Of a stretch of DNA of 44,452 nucleotides, positions 25,096 through 32,373 are shown in pieces. Positions within the stretch are counted from its first letter, which is position 1. Every line of letters begins with the position of its first letter. Location of the stretch: the IMG/VR virus record IMGVR_UViG_3300047185_000031, positions 1 through 44,452 of that record; one strand, written 5' to 3'. The position numbers and the translations under genes are program-made. The notes below the pieces were generated by a model. That model did not search any database, was not told the origin of the DNA, and saw only the letters and a list, made by a program, of their open reading frames with translations. The stretch is from a virus.

Positions 25096-26044
25096 AGATT
25101 TTTACCATCGCCTTGGTCATCTCTAAAAGAGCCGGCACGGGTTCGGTCTTGTTGGGCTCGACCTCAGCGCGTAGAATTTTTATGAGCTGTTTTGCCATTA
25201 TTTGCTGATCTGCCTCGTCAACCCAGTAATCGGAGTATGGATTCCCCGGATGGGAAATTACCTTGCACCCCGACGCTTTTGCCTCCAGGCAGATATGATT
25301 GTGATCGCCGTATTTTACCAGGCCGATATAATAATCGACCCCGACGAAAGCGTTTCTTAACCCCTCCGGGGAATACGCGATCCCACTTACGTGGGAATGG
25401 TATCCGGCTCCATTTCGGTCGATCAGAGGAAACCACCAGCGATGCTGATCGAGCGGAAGTTGAAAGAGATGAAGCCTCAGATCCGGTATCTCCTCGGCAA
25501 CCCAGGGGATAGCGATCATCAGATCGAGCGGCCATTTATAGAGATAGCAGTTCTCCGCCGAAAGCAAGGCGGGCTTGCCGGCAAACCGGCCTTTAGATTC
25601 GACCGGTTTCCAGAATTCGGTGTTAATTCCCATCGGGATAAGATGAACCTTTCGCCCGACATCGCAAAGGCTCTGCCAGATGGCCTGATGACGGGGCCAA
25701 AATGTGACCAGGGCATCGGACGTTTTGAGCAGGTGTATGGTCTGCATCCACGGATCGGAAAATCCGTGGTGATGGCCCAGGCCAGCCTCCACGGCCGTAT
25801 AAAAGATATGCTCGGGCGTTCCGTGGATAACCAAAACCTTTTTCACCTTCCTCGCGTCGATCGAATCGGGAAGATGAGTATGAATGACATGAATATCGGC
25901 ATCTACGCCTTCGGTGACTTGCTCCTTCGCATCAAAGGAAAGGGCCTTCGAGTCGAGACCGAGCGCCCTTTCGCCTTCGGCCATATCCGTAGCCACCCTT
26001 GCCATGCCGGAAATGTTTTTCTCAAGCCAGTGGGAAATCTTCAT
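25079..26044 (-). CDS. Glycosyltransferase, GT-B fold, GT4-like
   Basis: The start at 26044 (MKISHWLEKN) is preferred; the longer frame from 26074 lies in repeat sequence. The product is 321 residues. Features of GT4 enzymes: a Rossmann-like N-terminal half with VKKVLVIHGTPEHIF, the linker VHLIPMGINTEFWKP, and a C-terminal donor site with HICLEAKASGCKVIS (E-x-x-A-x-G). It lies between the cement protein and the capsid gene. It may glycosylate a capsid or tail protein, or alter host O-antigen to block superinfection. Acceptor and donor are unknown. Confidence 0.82.
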   Translation of the reverse strand: MKISHWLEKNISGMARVATDMAEGERALGLDSKALSFDAKEQVTEGVDADIHVIHTHLPDSIDARKVKKVLVIHGTPEHIFYTAVEAGLGHHHGFSDPWMQTIHLLKTSDALVTFWPRHQAIWQSLCDVGRKVHLIPMGINTEFWKPVESKGRFAGKPALLSAENCYLYKWPLDLMIAIPWVAEEIPDLRLHLFQLPLDQHRWWFPLIDRNGAGYHSHVSGIAYSPEGLRNAFVGVDYYIGLVKYGDHNHICLEAKASGCKVISHPGNPYSDYWVDEADQQIMAKQLIKILRAEVEPNKTEPVPALLEMTKAMVKIYESII

Positions 26045-26049
26045 AATGA

Positions 26050-26146
26050 ATTCAGACCTCAGACAATTAGACATCTGACTTCAGACTCGGACCCTCAGAT
26101 CTTAGACCTTAGTCTGAAGTCTAAGGTCCGCGGTCTGTCGTCTATT
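26050..26146. repeat. CAGACCTCAGAC-type repeat tract
   Basis: Units such as TCAGACCTCAGAC and TTAGACCTTAGTCTGAAGTC form an imperfect palindrome filling the gap between the cement protein and the glycosyltransferase. The strand that reads GAGGTCTGA may also serve as the ribosome site of the glycosyltransferase. Confidence 0.85.
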
Positions 26147-26148
26147 TC

Positions 26149-26601
26149 TTAGTGGGCCGAGCTTGTCACATGCGAAAGCACGGAACTTTTGCCCATTGAG
26201 ATCACACACGAAGCTACCAACGCTCCAGGCATGTCAGTTAACATGCATGTTACAAGGTCATCCTCTGCGCCTGAAGCCTCCAGGAGGATTCCTCTCGCCG
26301 TCTCAAGAATTCCGGCCGATCCTTTGCCCGCATCGGTTGCACCGACATATTCCGGAGAGACCACGTCTCCCACCGCAAGGACCCCGTTGACTACGAGCTT
26401 CGAAATTCCGAGAACGCGGACAACTGCTGCCTCGCCCGATTCAGGGGAGTTCTGAAGGATCCCTTCCGGCCACTCAACCGCGGAATCTGGGAGTCTGTAT
26501 TTATTTGCCGTGGCATCTCGAACGACAAAGTGATATTGATAATCGCTCAGATCCTCGTTAGCCGGAGCACTGATATCGAGAATTCTATTTTCTGTAGCCA
26601 T
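26149..26601 (-). CDS. Capsid cement/decoration protein (DUF2190-like)
   Basis: The start at 26601 (MATENRILDIS) follows GAGGAGAAAAACC; an upstream in-frame ATG lies in repeat DNA. The product is 150 residues. The pattern EAAVVRVLGISKLVVNG followed by GDVVSPEYVG and ARGILLEASGAEDDLVTCML is that of DUF2190 head-stabilising proteins, which sit between protease/scaffold and major capsid. It probably trimerises on the capsid surface. Confidence 0.8.
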   Translation of the reverse strand: MATENRILDISAPANEDLSDYQYHFVVRDATANKYRLPDSAVEWPEGILQNSPESGEAAVVRVLGISKLVVNGVLAVGDVVSPEYVGATDAGKGSAGILETARGILLEASGAEDDLVTCMLTDMPGALVASCVISMGKSSVLSHVTSSAH

Positions 26602-26625
26602 TGGTTTTTCTCCTCTCTTTGAGAA

Positions 26626-26660
26626 TTGATGATTTATGATTGATGACTGATGATTGAAGA
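26626..26660. repeat. TGATTGATGACTGATGATTGA repeat tract
   Basis: Short-unit repeat upstream of the cement protein gene, of the same class as the other gap-filling repeats. Confidence 0.75.
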
Positions 26661-26690
26661 ATTTTTCCAATCAGCAATCAACGATCAGAT

Positions 26691-27302
26691 TTATTTTTTT
26701 GGATGTATTTCCAAAAGGTACTCCTCTGCCAATTCGATATTTTCTTTCTGTACCTCGGCGAAGGCCACGCTGAAAGAGAGATCCTTTTTCTCTTTCATCT
26801 TCTTTTCCGTGAGGGCCATTAACTTTTCACTCGCCGTTCCTCCCTTCGATCCATCGTCTCTGGCCACTTCTTTGAAGGTGACGACTTTGGGAAGTTCGGT
26901 AATAAAGTCCTTGAACCATTGGCTCCTGGACTTTTCCTGGCCCTCGGCGAATTTGATCGATTCGCCTGTATCCAAATTGAAGAGAAATTCTTCAATTCCG
27001 GCCTTCATCCAGGCGGGGATGATCTTCCCCTCCTTGGCGAGTCCTTCACAGAAGGAGTGGATCTCGTCCTTCCGGGCCTTGATCTCGATCTCCTTGAGTT
27101 TCTTCTGGGCCTCATCCTTAGCCTTAACCTCTACCTCAATCTTCTTCTGGGCCTCGGCAAAGGCGAGGTCTTTACCGCGCTTCTCGGCGGCCGCGAGATC
27201 GACCTCGGTAAATTTGCTGCCAGGGGATTCCCCGGGCAAGTCTTTTTCCGCCCCGACGATCAGGGTCTTCAATCCACTGAGAAACTCTTTAAACTTTTCC
27301 AT
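26691..27302 (-). CDS. Nested scaffolding protein (Mu gpZ-like internal start)
   Basis: Inside the protease gene an ATG at 27302 follows GGAGGTACTGGT with ideal 7-base spacing, giving a separate in-frame 203-residue product (MEKFKEFLSGLKTL...) made of the charged coiled-coil half (KGKDLAFAEAQKKIE-like region). In Mu the I gene likewise contains the in-frame Z scaffold. The product would form the core around which the capsid assembles and be degraded by the protease. Confidence 0.78.
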   Translation of the reverse strand: MEKFKEFLSGLKTLIVGAEKDLPGESPGSKFTEVDLAAAEKRGKDLAFAEAQKKIEVEVKAKDEAQKKLKEIEIKARKDEIHSFCEGLAKEGKIIPAWMKAGIEEFLFNLDTGESIKFAEGQEKSRSQWFKDFITELPKVVTFKEVARDDGSKGGTASEKLMALTEKKMKEKKDLSFSVAFAEVQKENIELAEEYLLEIHPKK

Positions 27303-27959
27303 ACCAGTACCTCCTTTTTTTTCGACGTGAATTTTACCGGCCTTGCGGCCGATGTATGCACAAATTTTATTTGCACTATCTTCATCGTGGCCTTCGCACG
27401 ACATCATGTGTTCGACACAGCCATCAAACCCGCCAATAAAGGTTCCATCCTCGGCCATGTGAGAACACGCGTTGGCAAACTGGGACAGTCCCGAATCTAC
27501 GCCCCTTAGGGGCCGTAATTCTGGGACAGTCCCTAACTCAGATTCGATGATCCAGGCGGCTTTCTTTTCTCCGAAGGCGGCTTGTTTCAGACCTTTGATG
27601 GCGGGAGGCGTTCCTCCTAAAAATCCGACGTGACGGAGTCCGAGATCCGGATAGAGAGCGATACTAACTTTTTTGTATAGACCTTTGCTGATCCAGTCTT
27701 TGAATTGGTCGACGAGCTGCTTGGGTTTTGCTAAAAGTTTGTCCCCTTCGATCTTTAAGGCCTCGATCCATCCGTAGGCGGGTGAGTCGTGGTCCGGATG
27801 TCCGATAACGATCGGGGCCTCGTGAAGTTCAGGGTTATAGGATGCCACGATCTCGGCAATATCTTTTTCGGTCCAGTCTTTTGTATTGCCCGCCGAGTCA
27901 GTATGGGTACCTGTTTTGAAGATCTCGAACCAGTTCTCCTCATCTCCCCATTTCCCCAT
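26691..27959 (-). CDS. Prohead protease/scaffold (Mu gpI-like)
   Basis: A 422-residue protein. The N-terminal part matches Mu I-type proteases: WFEIFKTGTHTDSAGNTKDW, HEAPIVIGHPDHDSPAYGWI (each about 20 residues) with the conserved GHP and later SIALYPDLGLRHVGFLGG. Residues about 185-213 form a small cysteine/histidine domain (CVEHMMSCEGHDEDS). The C-terminal half is a charged helical scaffold. Residues 142-160 are encoded by a palindromic repeat. The first residues (MGKWGDEEN) come from a TCCCCATT-type repeat, so the true start could differ slightly. It is followed by the cement gene. Confidence 0.86.
   Translation of the reverse strand: MGKWGDEENWFEIFKTGTHTDSAGNTKDWTEKDIAEIVASYNPELHEAPIVIGHPDHDSPAYGWIEALKIEGDKLLAKPKQLVDQFKDWISKGLYKKVSIALYPDLGLRHVGFLGGTPPAIKGLKQAAFGEKKAAWIIESELGTVPELRPLRGVDSGLSQFANACSHMAEDGTFIGGFDGCVEHMMSCEGHDEDSANKICAYIGRKAGKIHVEKKGGTGMEKFKEFLSGLKTLIVGAEKDLPGESPGSKFTEVDLAAAEKRGKDLAFAEAQKKIEVEVKAKDEAQKKLKEIEIKARKDEIHSFCEGLAKEGKIIPAWMKAGIEEFLFNLDTGESIKFAEGQEKSRSQWFKDFITELPKVVTFKEVARDDGSKGGTASEKLMALTEKKMKEKKDLSFSVAFAEVQKENIELAEEYLLEIHPKK
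27481..27535 (-). repeat. GGGACTGTCCC palindromic repeat inside the protease gene
   Basis: The arms CTGGGACAGTCCC occur at both ends of a 55-base element with an inner CCCCTTAGGGG stem. It is read in frame and encodes about 19 residues (VPELRPLRGVDSGLSQF). A related element lies inside the transposase at 41300-41361. Confidence 0.85.
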
Positions 27960-27973
27960 TTCCCCATCCCCCT
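27941..27973. repeat. TCCCCATTTCCCCATT repeat tract
   Basis: Short-unit repeat between terminase and protease genes that runs into the first codons of the protease. Related tracts lie at 29450-29482, 37077-37131 and 41777-41797. Confidence 0.85.
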
Positions 27974-27974
27974 A

Positions 27975-29459
27975 TCAGTAATTTACCGCCTTGCGGCTGT
28001 GCGGCATATAACTATCCATCTCCGTGAAAGTGCGCTTATCGCCGGAGGTTTTGAATTCGATGACGCCTATCGGCTGGCTGGCTGCCTGCGTCGCCAGCCC
28101 TTTGGCCCAGAAGTGATCGGCATGGCCGGTCTCCTCGGTTTTGTCAGCATCAAACCGGAAATGACCGGTGCTTGTCTCATATTTTTTTACGCTGTGCAGA
28201 GAATTTCTAATTGCCTGAGCCATTGGGATCCGCGACTGGAGATCTTCGAAGTTCTTCTTAAGTCCCGTGGCCAGTGCCTCCTTGTTGGCTACCGTGAAGT
28301 CGACACCCTCGACCTTGTACTCTCCATAAAAATCAATGCAATCTTCGGCGATGTTTTCCCCGAGTCCCGTTTTGTCAATGCAGGCCCGCCGTGTCTTTGG
28401 ATGGCCGAGTAACCAGAACATGATTCGCCTCTGTACAAAAAAAGGCGCCTTTGAAAGTTCAATTACTGCGCGTGTCCAGGCGATATTGTTTTTATACTCG
28501 TCAAGCCAGATGATAGAAAGATCCCTTCTCCGTGCTACATCAAACCCAACATAGAGATCACCATCGATATCGGGATAGTCTTTAAGGGGAGGAGGGGCGA
28601 TCTTTGTCTTTTTGTAAATTTTGTAGGCCTCCTCCGCATCTTTGATTATTGGAATAAGCCAGGTGGGCATGAAGTCGGCCTCGTCGCTTTCGACTGTCGC
28701 AATCAGCTCGTAGGTCAGCCAGGCTGTTGCCTCATCGATGAATTCGACATCATATTCCTGTGCCCATCCTTCGTCATCCCCGAAGGCTTTTTTGAGGGCT
28801 TCGATCGTTGAAGGTTTGCCGTTCTCATCTTTTAATATGAGGCCCTCCTGAATGGCCTTTGCGATAGGTACGAGATGTTTCGAGTACCCATTATCTTCCG
28901 TGCAGAGTTCATAGAATTTATTTTTCTTTCCGAATGGGGTCGAGATGATCCGGATCTTGTAGCCCCGGGTAATGGTCGGGAATAGCGCACGCCAGATGGC
29001 CCGGCTGTCTTTGTGGAGGGCGAATTCATCAAGTAGAATATTTCCACTCCAGCCACGGGCCGTATCAGGATTGGCTGGAAGGCCGATGATGCGCGACCCA
29101 TTAGAGAAGACGATCTCTAACATCTTATATTCGGCATCTTCGCCCTTGAATGTCGATTCGAGTTCTTCCACGGCGGCACCTATCGCCTTGGCATGGACCT
29201 TGGCCTGGGCGATTAGTTCTTTCGATTGCCGCTCGCCGCGGGAGAGACAGACCCAGAGGACCTTGTGCTCATGACAATCGAGCACGGCCTCGAGAGTGGC
29301 TTCAAAGGTTTTCCCACCCTGGCGCGTCACCCGACCGATTTTGAAGCGGGCACCATCCTCAACCCATCGCTTCTGATAGAGCGTCAATGGCACCGCAGGT
29401 GCCTTGAAGTTCGGAGTTTGGAGTTCGGAGTTCGGAGTTATTTTTTTTCTCCCCATCAC
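27975..29459 (-). CDS. Terminase large subunit (Mu gp28-like)
   Basis: A 494-residue packaging motor. The Walker A position reads RQGGKT (46-51) and Walker B ILLDEF (141-146), with the coupling motif IISTPFG. The nuclease domain begins YVGFDVARRRDLSIIWLDE and continues with RACIDKTGLGENIAEDC. The length fits Mu gp28. Residues 7-18 (ITPNSELQTPNF) are encoded by a TTCGGAGTT-type repeat, so the N-terminus has acquired or been built from repeat DNA. It starts 2 bases after the small-terminase stop. Confidence 0.92.
   Translation of the reverse strand: MMGRKKITPNSELQTPNFKAPAVPLTLYQKRWVEDGARFKIGRVTRQGGKTFEATLEAVLDCHEHKVLWVCLSRGERQSKELIAQAKVHAKAIGAAVEELESTFKGEDAEYKMLEIVFSNGSRIIGLPANPDTARGWSGNILLDEFALHKDSRAIWRALFPTITRGYKIRIISTPFGKKNKFYELCTEDNGYSKHLVPIAKAIQEGLILKDENGKPSTIEALKKAFGDDEGWAQEYDVEFIDEATAWLTYELIATVESDEADFMPTWLIPIIKDAEEAYKIYKKTKIAPPPLKDYPDIDGDLYVGFDVARRRDLSIIWLDEYKNNIAWTRAVIELSKAPFFVQRRIMFWLLGHPKTRRACIDKTGLGENIAEDCIDFYGEYKVEGVDFTVANKEALATGLKKNFEDLQSRIPMAQAIRNSLHSVKKYETSTGHFRFDADKTEETGHADHFWAKGLATQAASQPIGVIEFKTSGDKRTFTEMDSYMPHSRKAVNY
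29406..29440 (-). repeat. TTCGGAGTT repeat inside the terminase N-terminus
   Basis: Units of TTCGGAGTTTGGAGTTCGG encode SELQTPN near the terminase start. The same repeat read in the same frame gives TPNSEL in the transposase and in the membrane protein at 37713-38132. Confidence 0.88.
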
Positions 29460-29482
29460 CCTATTTCCCTATCTCCCCATTT
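29450..29482. repeat. TCCCCAT/CCCTATTTCCC repeat tract at the terminase junction
   Basis: The tract encodes the last residues of the small terminase (GEIGK) and supplies the GGGTG sequence ahead of the large-terminase start. Confidence 0.75.
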
Positions 29483-29937
29483 TTCTTTACAGAGATTCCA
29501 TAGATTTCTTCTTTGATCTTCGCCAGCGTTTCTTCGGAAAGCCCGATTTTCCTCTCCGGATCCACGGGCAGATCCTCCACGGGTTTCATCTTCTCTTCGG
29601 AGTCAATGATCCTCTGAAGATTTGCCAGTGCATGGACGGTTTGAGGATCAGTAGATGCCATTGCACTCTCAAGAATCTTATCGCGAAGCGTATAGAGATT
29701 TTTTCGATAATCGACCCTCTTTTTGACCTGGGTGAACTTTTGACCCCGCCAATCTTCCTGGGCGCCCCATCGCAAAAGTTGCGGAACTGAGACGCCGGTA
29801 ATTTTTGAAATCTCCTCATAAGTTTTTTGCCGATATACATAAAGGTTGGAGGCCGTCTCCCGAACCTCCATCGAATACTCTCGTTTCTCTCGTTTGTTTG
29901 GTTTTTCTGGTTTCTTTAGTTTCTCTGGTTTCCGCAT
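29461..29937 (-). CDS. Small terminase (Mu gp27-like, DUF1804)
   Basis: A 158-residue protein. Residues about 37-60 form a helix-turn-helix (YRQKTYEEISKITGVSVPQL, shown in part) followed by RWGAQEDWRGQK, the DUF1804 pattern. The gene lies directly before the large terminase. The first 22 residues (RKPEKLKKPEKPNKREKRE) are encoded by a TTTCTCTGGTTTC-type repeat; an internal ATG at 29871 (MEVRETASNLY) preceded by GAGAG may be the true start. It recognises phage DNA for packaging. Confidence 0.8.
   Translation of the reverse strand: MRKPEKLKKPEKPNKREKREYSMEVRETASNLYVYRQKTYEEISKITGVSVPQLLRWGAQEDWRGQKFTQVKKRVDYRKNLYTLRDKILESAMASTDPQTVHALANLQRIIDSEEKMKPVEDLPVDPERKIGLSEETLAKIKEEIYGISVKKNGEIGK
29877..29937 (-). 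repeat. CTCGTTTCTCTCGTTTG repeat at the small terminase start
   Basis: Units of TCTCTGGTTTCTTTAG-type sequence cover the first codons of the longest reading frame of the small terminase. This could be an in-frame N-terminal extension or untranslated leader. Confidence 0.7.
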
Positions 29938-30031
29938 TAAAAAAGCCCATTTTCAATCACTGATGTCGAACCTTCCGTTTGAAAGGATATCCAAACAGCC
30001 CCAAAGGATACCCAAAGGGTGCCCAAACGGA

Positions 30032-30268
30032 TCAACTTTTCGGGGGTATGACCTTATCCATTGACTGCCCGAAAAAGTCTTCTCCTGGCGCATCCTGTGC
30101 ATTAGGGGATATTTCGTGATCTTTGGCCCAGCGGATGAAACTATCCTCAAGAATGAAGACCGATTTCCCGATTTTCACCCAGGGCATTCCGAAACTTCTC
30201 CACTCGAGTAAGGTCTTCTCGGCAATCCCCAATTTTTTTGCGATATCTTCCGCTTTTTTGAGTTTCAT
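30032..30268 (-). CDS. Small helix-turn-helix DNA-binding protein
   Basis: A 78-residue protein. Residues 5-50 follow the excisionase/MerR-like pattern: KAEDIAKKLGIAEKTLLEWRS, then the aromatic wing GMPWVKIGKSVFILEDSFIRW (both about 20 residues). The start overlaps the upstream stop as ATGA, behind AGGGGGAAA. Being placed just upstream of the terminases, it could be a regulator of the late operon or a packaging-associated DNA-binding protein. Confidence 0.72.
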   Translation of the reverse strand: MKLKKAEDIAKKLGIAEKTLLEWRSFGMPWVKIGKSVFILEDSFIRWAKDHEISPNAQDAPGEDFFGQSMDKVIPPKS

Positions 30269-30462
30269 TTTCCCCCTGTCTTGATCCTCCTCAAAGACCC
30301 ATCTTCTGAGATCCGGTAGATCTTCCCATCCTGAGACTGGATAGTTGATCCCGGCTCATGAAAGGTGACATAAGTTTTTCCGTCTTTTTGGAAAAGAAGT
30401 TTGGCCATATATTTTTCCTTGGCTTCGTCTTCCATCTCCTTGAGGGTTTTCTTAATTTCCAT
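30265..30462 (-). CDS. Hypothetical 65-residue protein
   Basis: Small, charged protein with an N-terminal helix (KKTLKEMEDEAKEKYMAK) and a beta-hairpin-like part (YVTFHEPGSTIQSQDGKIYR). It is coupled to the HTH gene by an ATGA overlap. No family recognised. The ribosome site is weak and the upstream gap is repeat-derived. Confidence 0.55.
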   Translation of the reverse strand: MEIKKTLKEMEDEAKEKYMAKLLFQKDGKTYVTFHEPGSTIQSQDGKIYRISEDGSLRRIKTGGK

Positions 30463-30474
30463 GTTTGTTCTTTG

Positions 30475-30510
30475 CCATCGGCCATTAGCTATTAGCCATT
30501 AGCCAATTAT
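30475..30510. repeat. GCCATTAGCTATTAGCC repeat tract
   Basis: Three units of (C)CATTAGC/TATTAGC fill the gap downstream of the winged-helix gene. Confidence 0.8.
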
Positions 30511-30812
30511 TAGAATTCGACGTTGACCCCAATGTCTTTTGTGAATTTATCGAGTATATCGAGACCAACGGCGGTGATCCGCGCCATTTCCCTCTTAATG
30601 CCTCCCGCTATTCGCTCTTCCATCTTGATCTCCATTTTTTCCTCGAGATAGGAGAGATGACTTCTGAGCTCTTCTTCCCTGGTGGGCAATCCCAGATCAT
30701 CGAGGAGAAAAAGGATTTCTCTTATCTCAAGTGGCCCGGGGTGCTGATGGGCGAGAAGGCTTAGGATCGTCCCCCGGATTTGCCTATATCTCTCTTTTTT
30801 GGGATCCGTCAT
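30510..30812 (-). CDS. Winged-helix protein at the start of the packaging operon (Mu gp26-like)
   Basis: A 100-residue protein with an ArsR-like winged-helix pattern (RGTILSLLAHQHPGPLEI, then LDDLGLPTREEELRSHLSYL and a C-terminal RITAVGLDIL). Similar small winged-helix proteins open the packaging cluster in Mu-like phages. It starts behind GAGGAGAGAAAG and overlaps the upstream gene by 29 bases. Likely a DNA-binding accessory; the precise role is unknown. Confidence 0.65.
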   Translation of the reverse strand: MTDPKKERYRQIRGTILSLLAHQHPGPLEIREILFLLDDLGLPTREEELRSHLSYLEEKMEIKMEERIAGGIKREMARITAVGLDILDKFTKDIGVNVEF

Positions 30813-31110
30813 CTTTCTCTCCTCTTAGGGATAATTTCTCGACCTTATTGAGAATAATTTTTTGTAGTAGAATGATCTCCCGATGCTCTGAGAGATCTCT
30901 TTCAATATAGTTATGGATCGCATTGGTCAGGCGGTCCATGCTATTTGCCTGTTGGCTCAATGCCCCAGATGGCTTTTCAAGTGCTTCAACGATCTTGATT
31001 CCAATGCTTTTAATTAATCGAAAAAGTCCGTAAAGCATCAGGGCCGCGATGAGCATTCCCGGCCCCCAATCAATCAAAGAACTAAATCCTTTTTGAATAA
31101 GCTGTTCCAT
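30784..31110 (-). CDS. Membrane-anchored coiled-coil protein (DUF2730/holin-like)
   Basis: A 108-residue protein with one transmembrane helix (about residues 15-35, GPGMLIAALMLYGLFRLI) and a following amphipathic coiled coil. Its architecture resembles Mu gp25 (DUF2730) and its position, at the end of the lysis genes, also permits a holin or pinholin role. It is 29 bases overlapping the winged-helix gene. Confidence 0.6.
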   Translation of the reverse strand: MEQLIQKGFSSLIDWGPGMLIAALMLYGLFRLIKSIGIKIVEALEKPSGALSQQANSMDRLTNAIHNYIERDLSEHREIILLQKIILNKVEKLSLRGEKDDGSQKREI

Positions 31111-31119
31111 AATCTACCC

Positions 31120-31213
31120 AGGGACACTTTCCATATTTTTATCAATCTGGGGACACCTCCCAATTTTTGTCATTTCTAATTTTTTCGAAAGGTTAAAAAT
31201 TGGGAAGTGTCCC
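31120..31213. repeat. GGGACACTTTCC palindromic repeat, compound copy
   Basis: Contains one left arm, a nested second left arm GGGGACACCTCCC at about 31147, an AT-rich loop, and the right arm GGGAAGTGTCCCT. It looks like one repeat inserted into another. It lies between two late genes. Confidence 0.85.
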
Positions 31214-31218
31214 TTCTT

Positions 31219-31677
31219 TTATAATCCCAGCGCCGTTACATAGGGCAATATCTTAGCCAAGACGGATGGAAAGAATGTTTGAAGAATTTTATCCGTTCCC
31301 GATTTTACAATCGCTCCCCAGGTTTTGCCCCAGTAGTAAACAATTTTCCCGCAGTCGTTATCGTTTAATTCCTCGCAGGTTAGAAGGCCATTGGCATCTC
31401 GCTTCTGACATTTCGCAGCAATAGTATCAAGTGTTTTGAGATCCTGTTCGCAATTACAGGCGATAAAGCCCTTCAAATCCTGTAGGGCGGGAGTAAGGAA
31501 TCCGCTATTCAATGCCCAGGTCGAGCCAATTTGTCGAGCCGTGGCCCTCGTAAAAGCAGCATTCTGGACATCATATTGGATCAACTGGGTTGCATTCATG
31601 GAAGCGCAACTCACCAGGGTTAACATAATCACAACAACTAAGAGCAATTCGATTAGTGTAAATCCTATTGTTTTCAT
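31219..31677 (-). CDS. Protein with both a type IV prepilin motif and a lipobox
   Basis: A 152-residue protein starting behind AGGAGGTCTAT. The N-terminus MKTIGFTLIELLLVVVIMLT carries an exact prepilin peptidase site (G5, F6, E10) and the hydrophobic stretch is immediately followed by LVSC (21-24), a lipobox. The mature part has six further cysteines including CNCEQD. If processed as a lipoprotein it could be an outer-membrane spanin partner or an exclusion protein; if processed as a pilin it could join or block a type IV pilus. It lies in the lysis region between a membrane protein and a phosphoesterase. Confidence 0.65.
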   Translation of the reverse strand: MKTIGFTLIELLLVVVIMLTLVSCASMNATQLIQYDVQNAAFTRATARQIGSTWALNSGFLTPALQDLKGFIACNCEQDLKTLDTIAAKCQKRDANGLLTCEELNDNDCGKIVYYWGKTWGAIVKSGTDKILQTFFPSVLAKILPYVTALGL

Positions 31678-31686
31678 ATAGACCTC

Positions 31687-32373
31687 CTATGTAAAATTTT
31701 TTACCTCAATTTTGTCTCCATCAATTAAGATGGCTTGACCTCCTAACCCTACCCACGATCCAGCGTTCCAGCTTGGCCCATCAGTGGCAAAGTGGGTATG
31801 ATGAAAAATCACCTCTCTTTTTCTGGTTTGTGCCCAATCCAAAAAAGCCAATTTTGTGGCTTCATGCTTCCCAAGATTCCTGACCGTGGCCGTGGTAGGA
31901 TCTTTAAATACCCCTGTGAGTTGAAGATTGCGCCAAATATGGCGGACAAAAAACTTTCCTAACCACGAGGCCTGATAATTAAAGAAGTCCCCCACGTGCC
32001 CGTGGGTCCAAAGGACTTCTTTGCCAGAATTGAGAACAAGAATATAGGCCATAGGAAGGGTAGGATCGGGATCATGGTTACCTTGGATCTGGTAATCCCC
32101 CAGTTCTAAAATCTTCCAGACGGCAGGATACTGAGCTTTAATCTTTGATCGGTCAGGATTTTCCCAATCGTCAGTTATGTCTCCGCCGAGGAGGAGAGAA
32201 CACTCTGGTTTTATATAGGGAAAAATCGAATTAAAAAAGAGTACGTCATGCCCATCGAAGTCATCAGCGTTATCCCGCACCCCGAGGTGAAGATCACCAA
32301 TGATGATAGCCTTCCCGATCTTGATTCGCTGGCTTTCTTTAAAAAGTTTGTCAAGATGATCCTGAATGGTCAT
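31687..32373 (-). CDS. Calcineurin-like metallophosphoesterase
   Basis: A 228-residue protein with the full set of metallophosphoesterase motifs: GDLHLG (D27, H29), LLLGGDITDD, IQGNHDPDP, WTHGHVGD and FHHTHFA. This binuclear metal site hydrolyses phosphoesters, for example nucleotides, lipids or nucleic acid. The start overlaps the upstream stop as ATGA and the stop lies next to the ribosome site of the prepilin/lipobox gene. A phosphoesterase inside a lysis cluster is not standard; it might process host nucleotides or signals. Confidence 0.9.
   Translation of the reverse strand: MTIQDHLDKLFKESQRIKIGKAIIIGDLHLGVRDNADDFDGHDVLFFNSIFPYIKPECSLLLGGDITDDWENPDRSKIKAQYPAVWKILELGDYQIQGNHDPDPTLPMAYILVLNSGKEVLWTHGHVGDFFNYQASWLGKFFVRHIWRNLQLTGVFKDPTTATVRNLGKHEATKLAFLDWAQTRKREVIFHHTHFATDGPSWNAGSWVGLGGQAILIDGDKIEVKNFT

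Noticed and set aside
25391-26152. A 253-codon plus-strand frame opposite the glycosyltransferase
   Set aside because: Its protein has no recognisable pattern, whereas the minus strand encodes a clear GT-B enzyme.
27975-27989. Host-encoded attachment site for a tyrosine integrase
   Set aside because: No integrase is present; the element moves by a DDE transposase and needs no att site.
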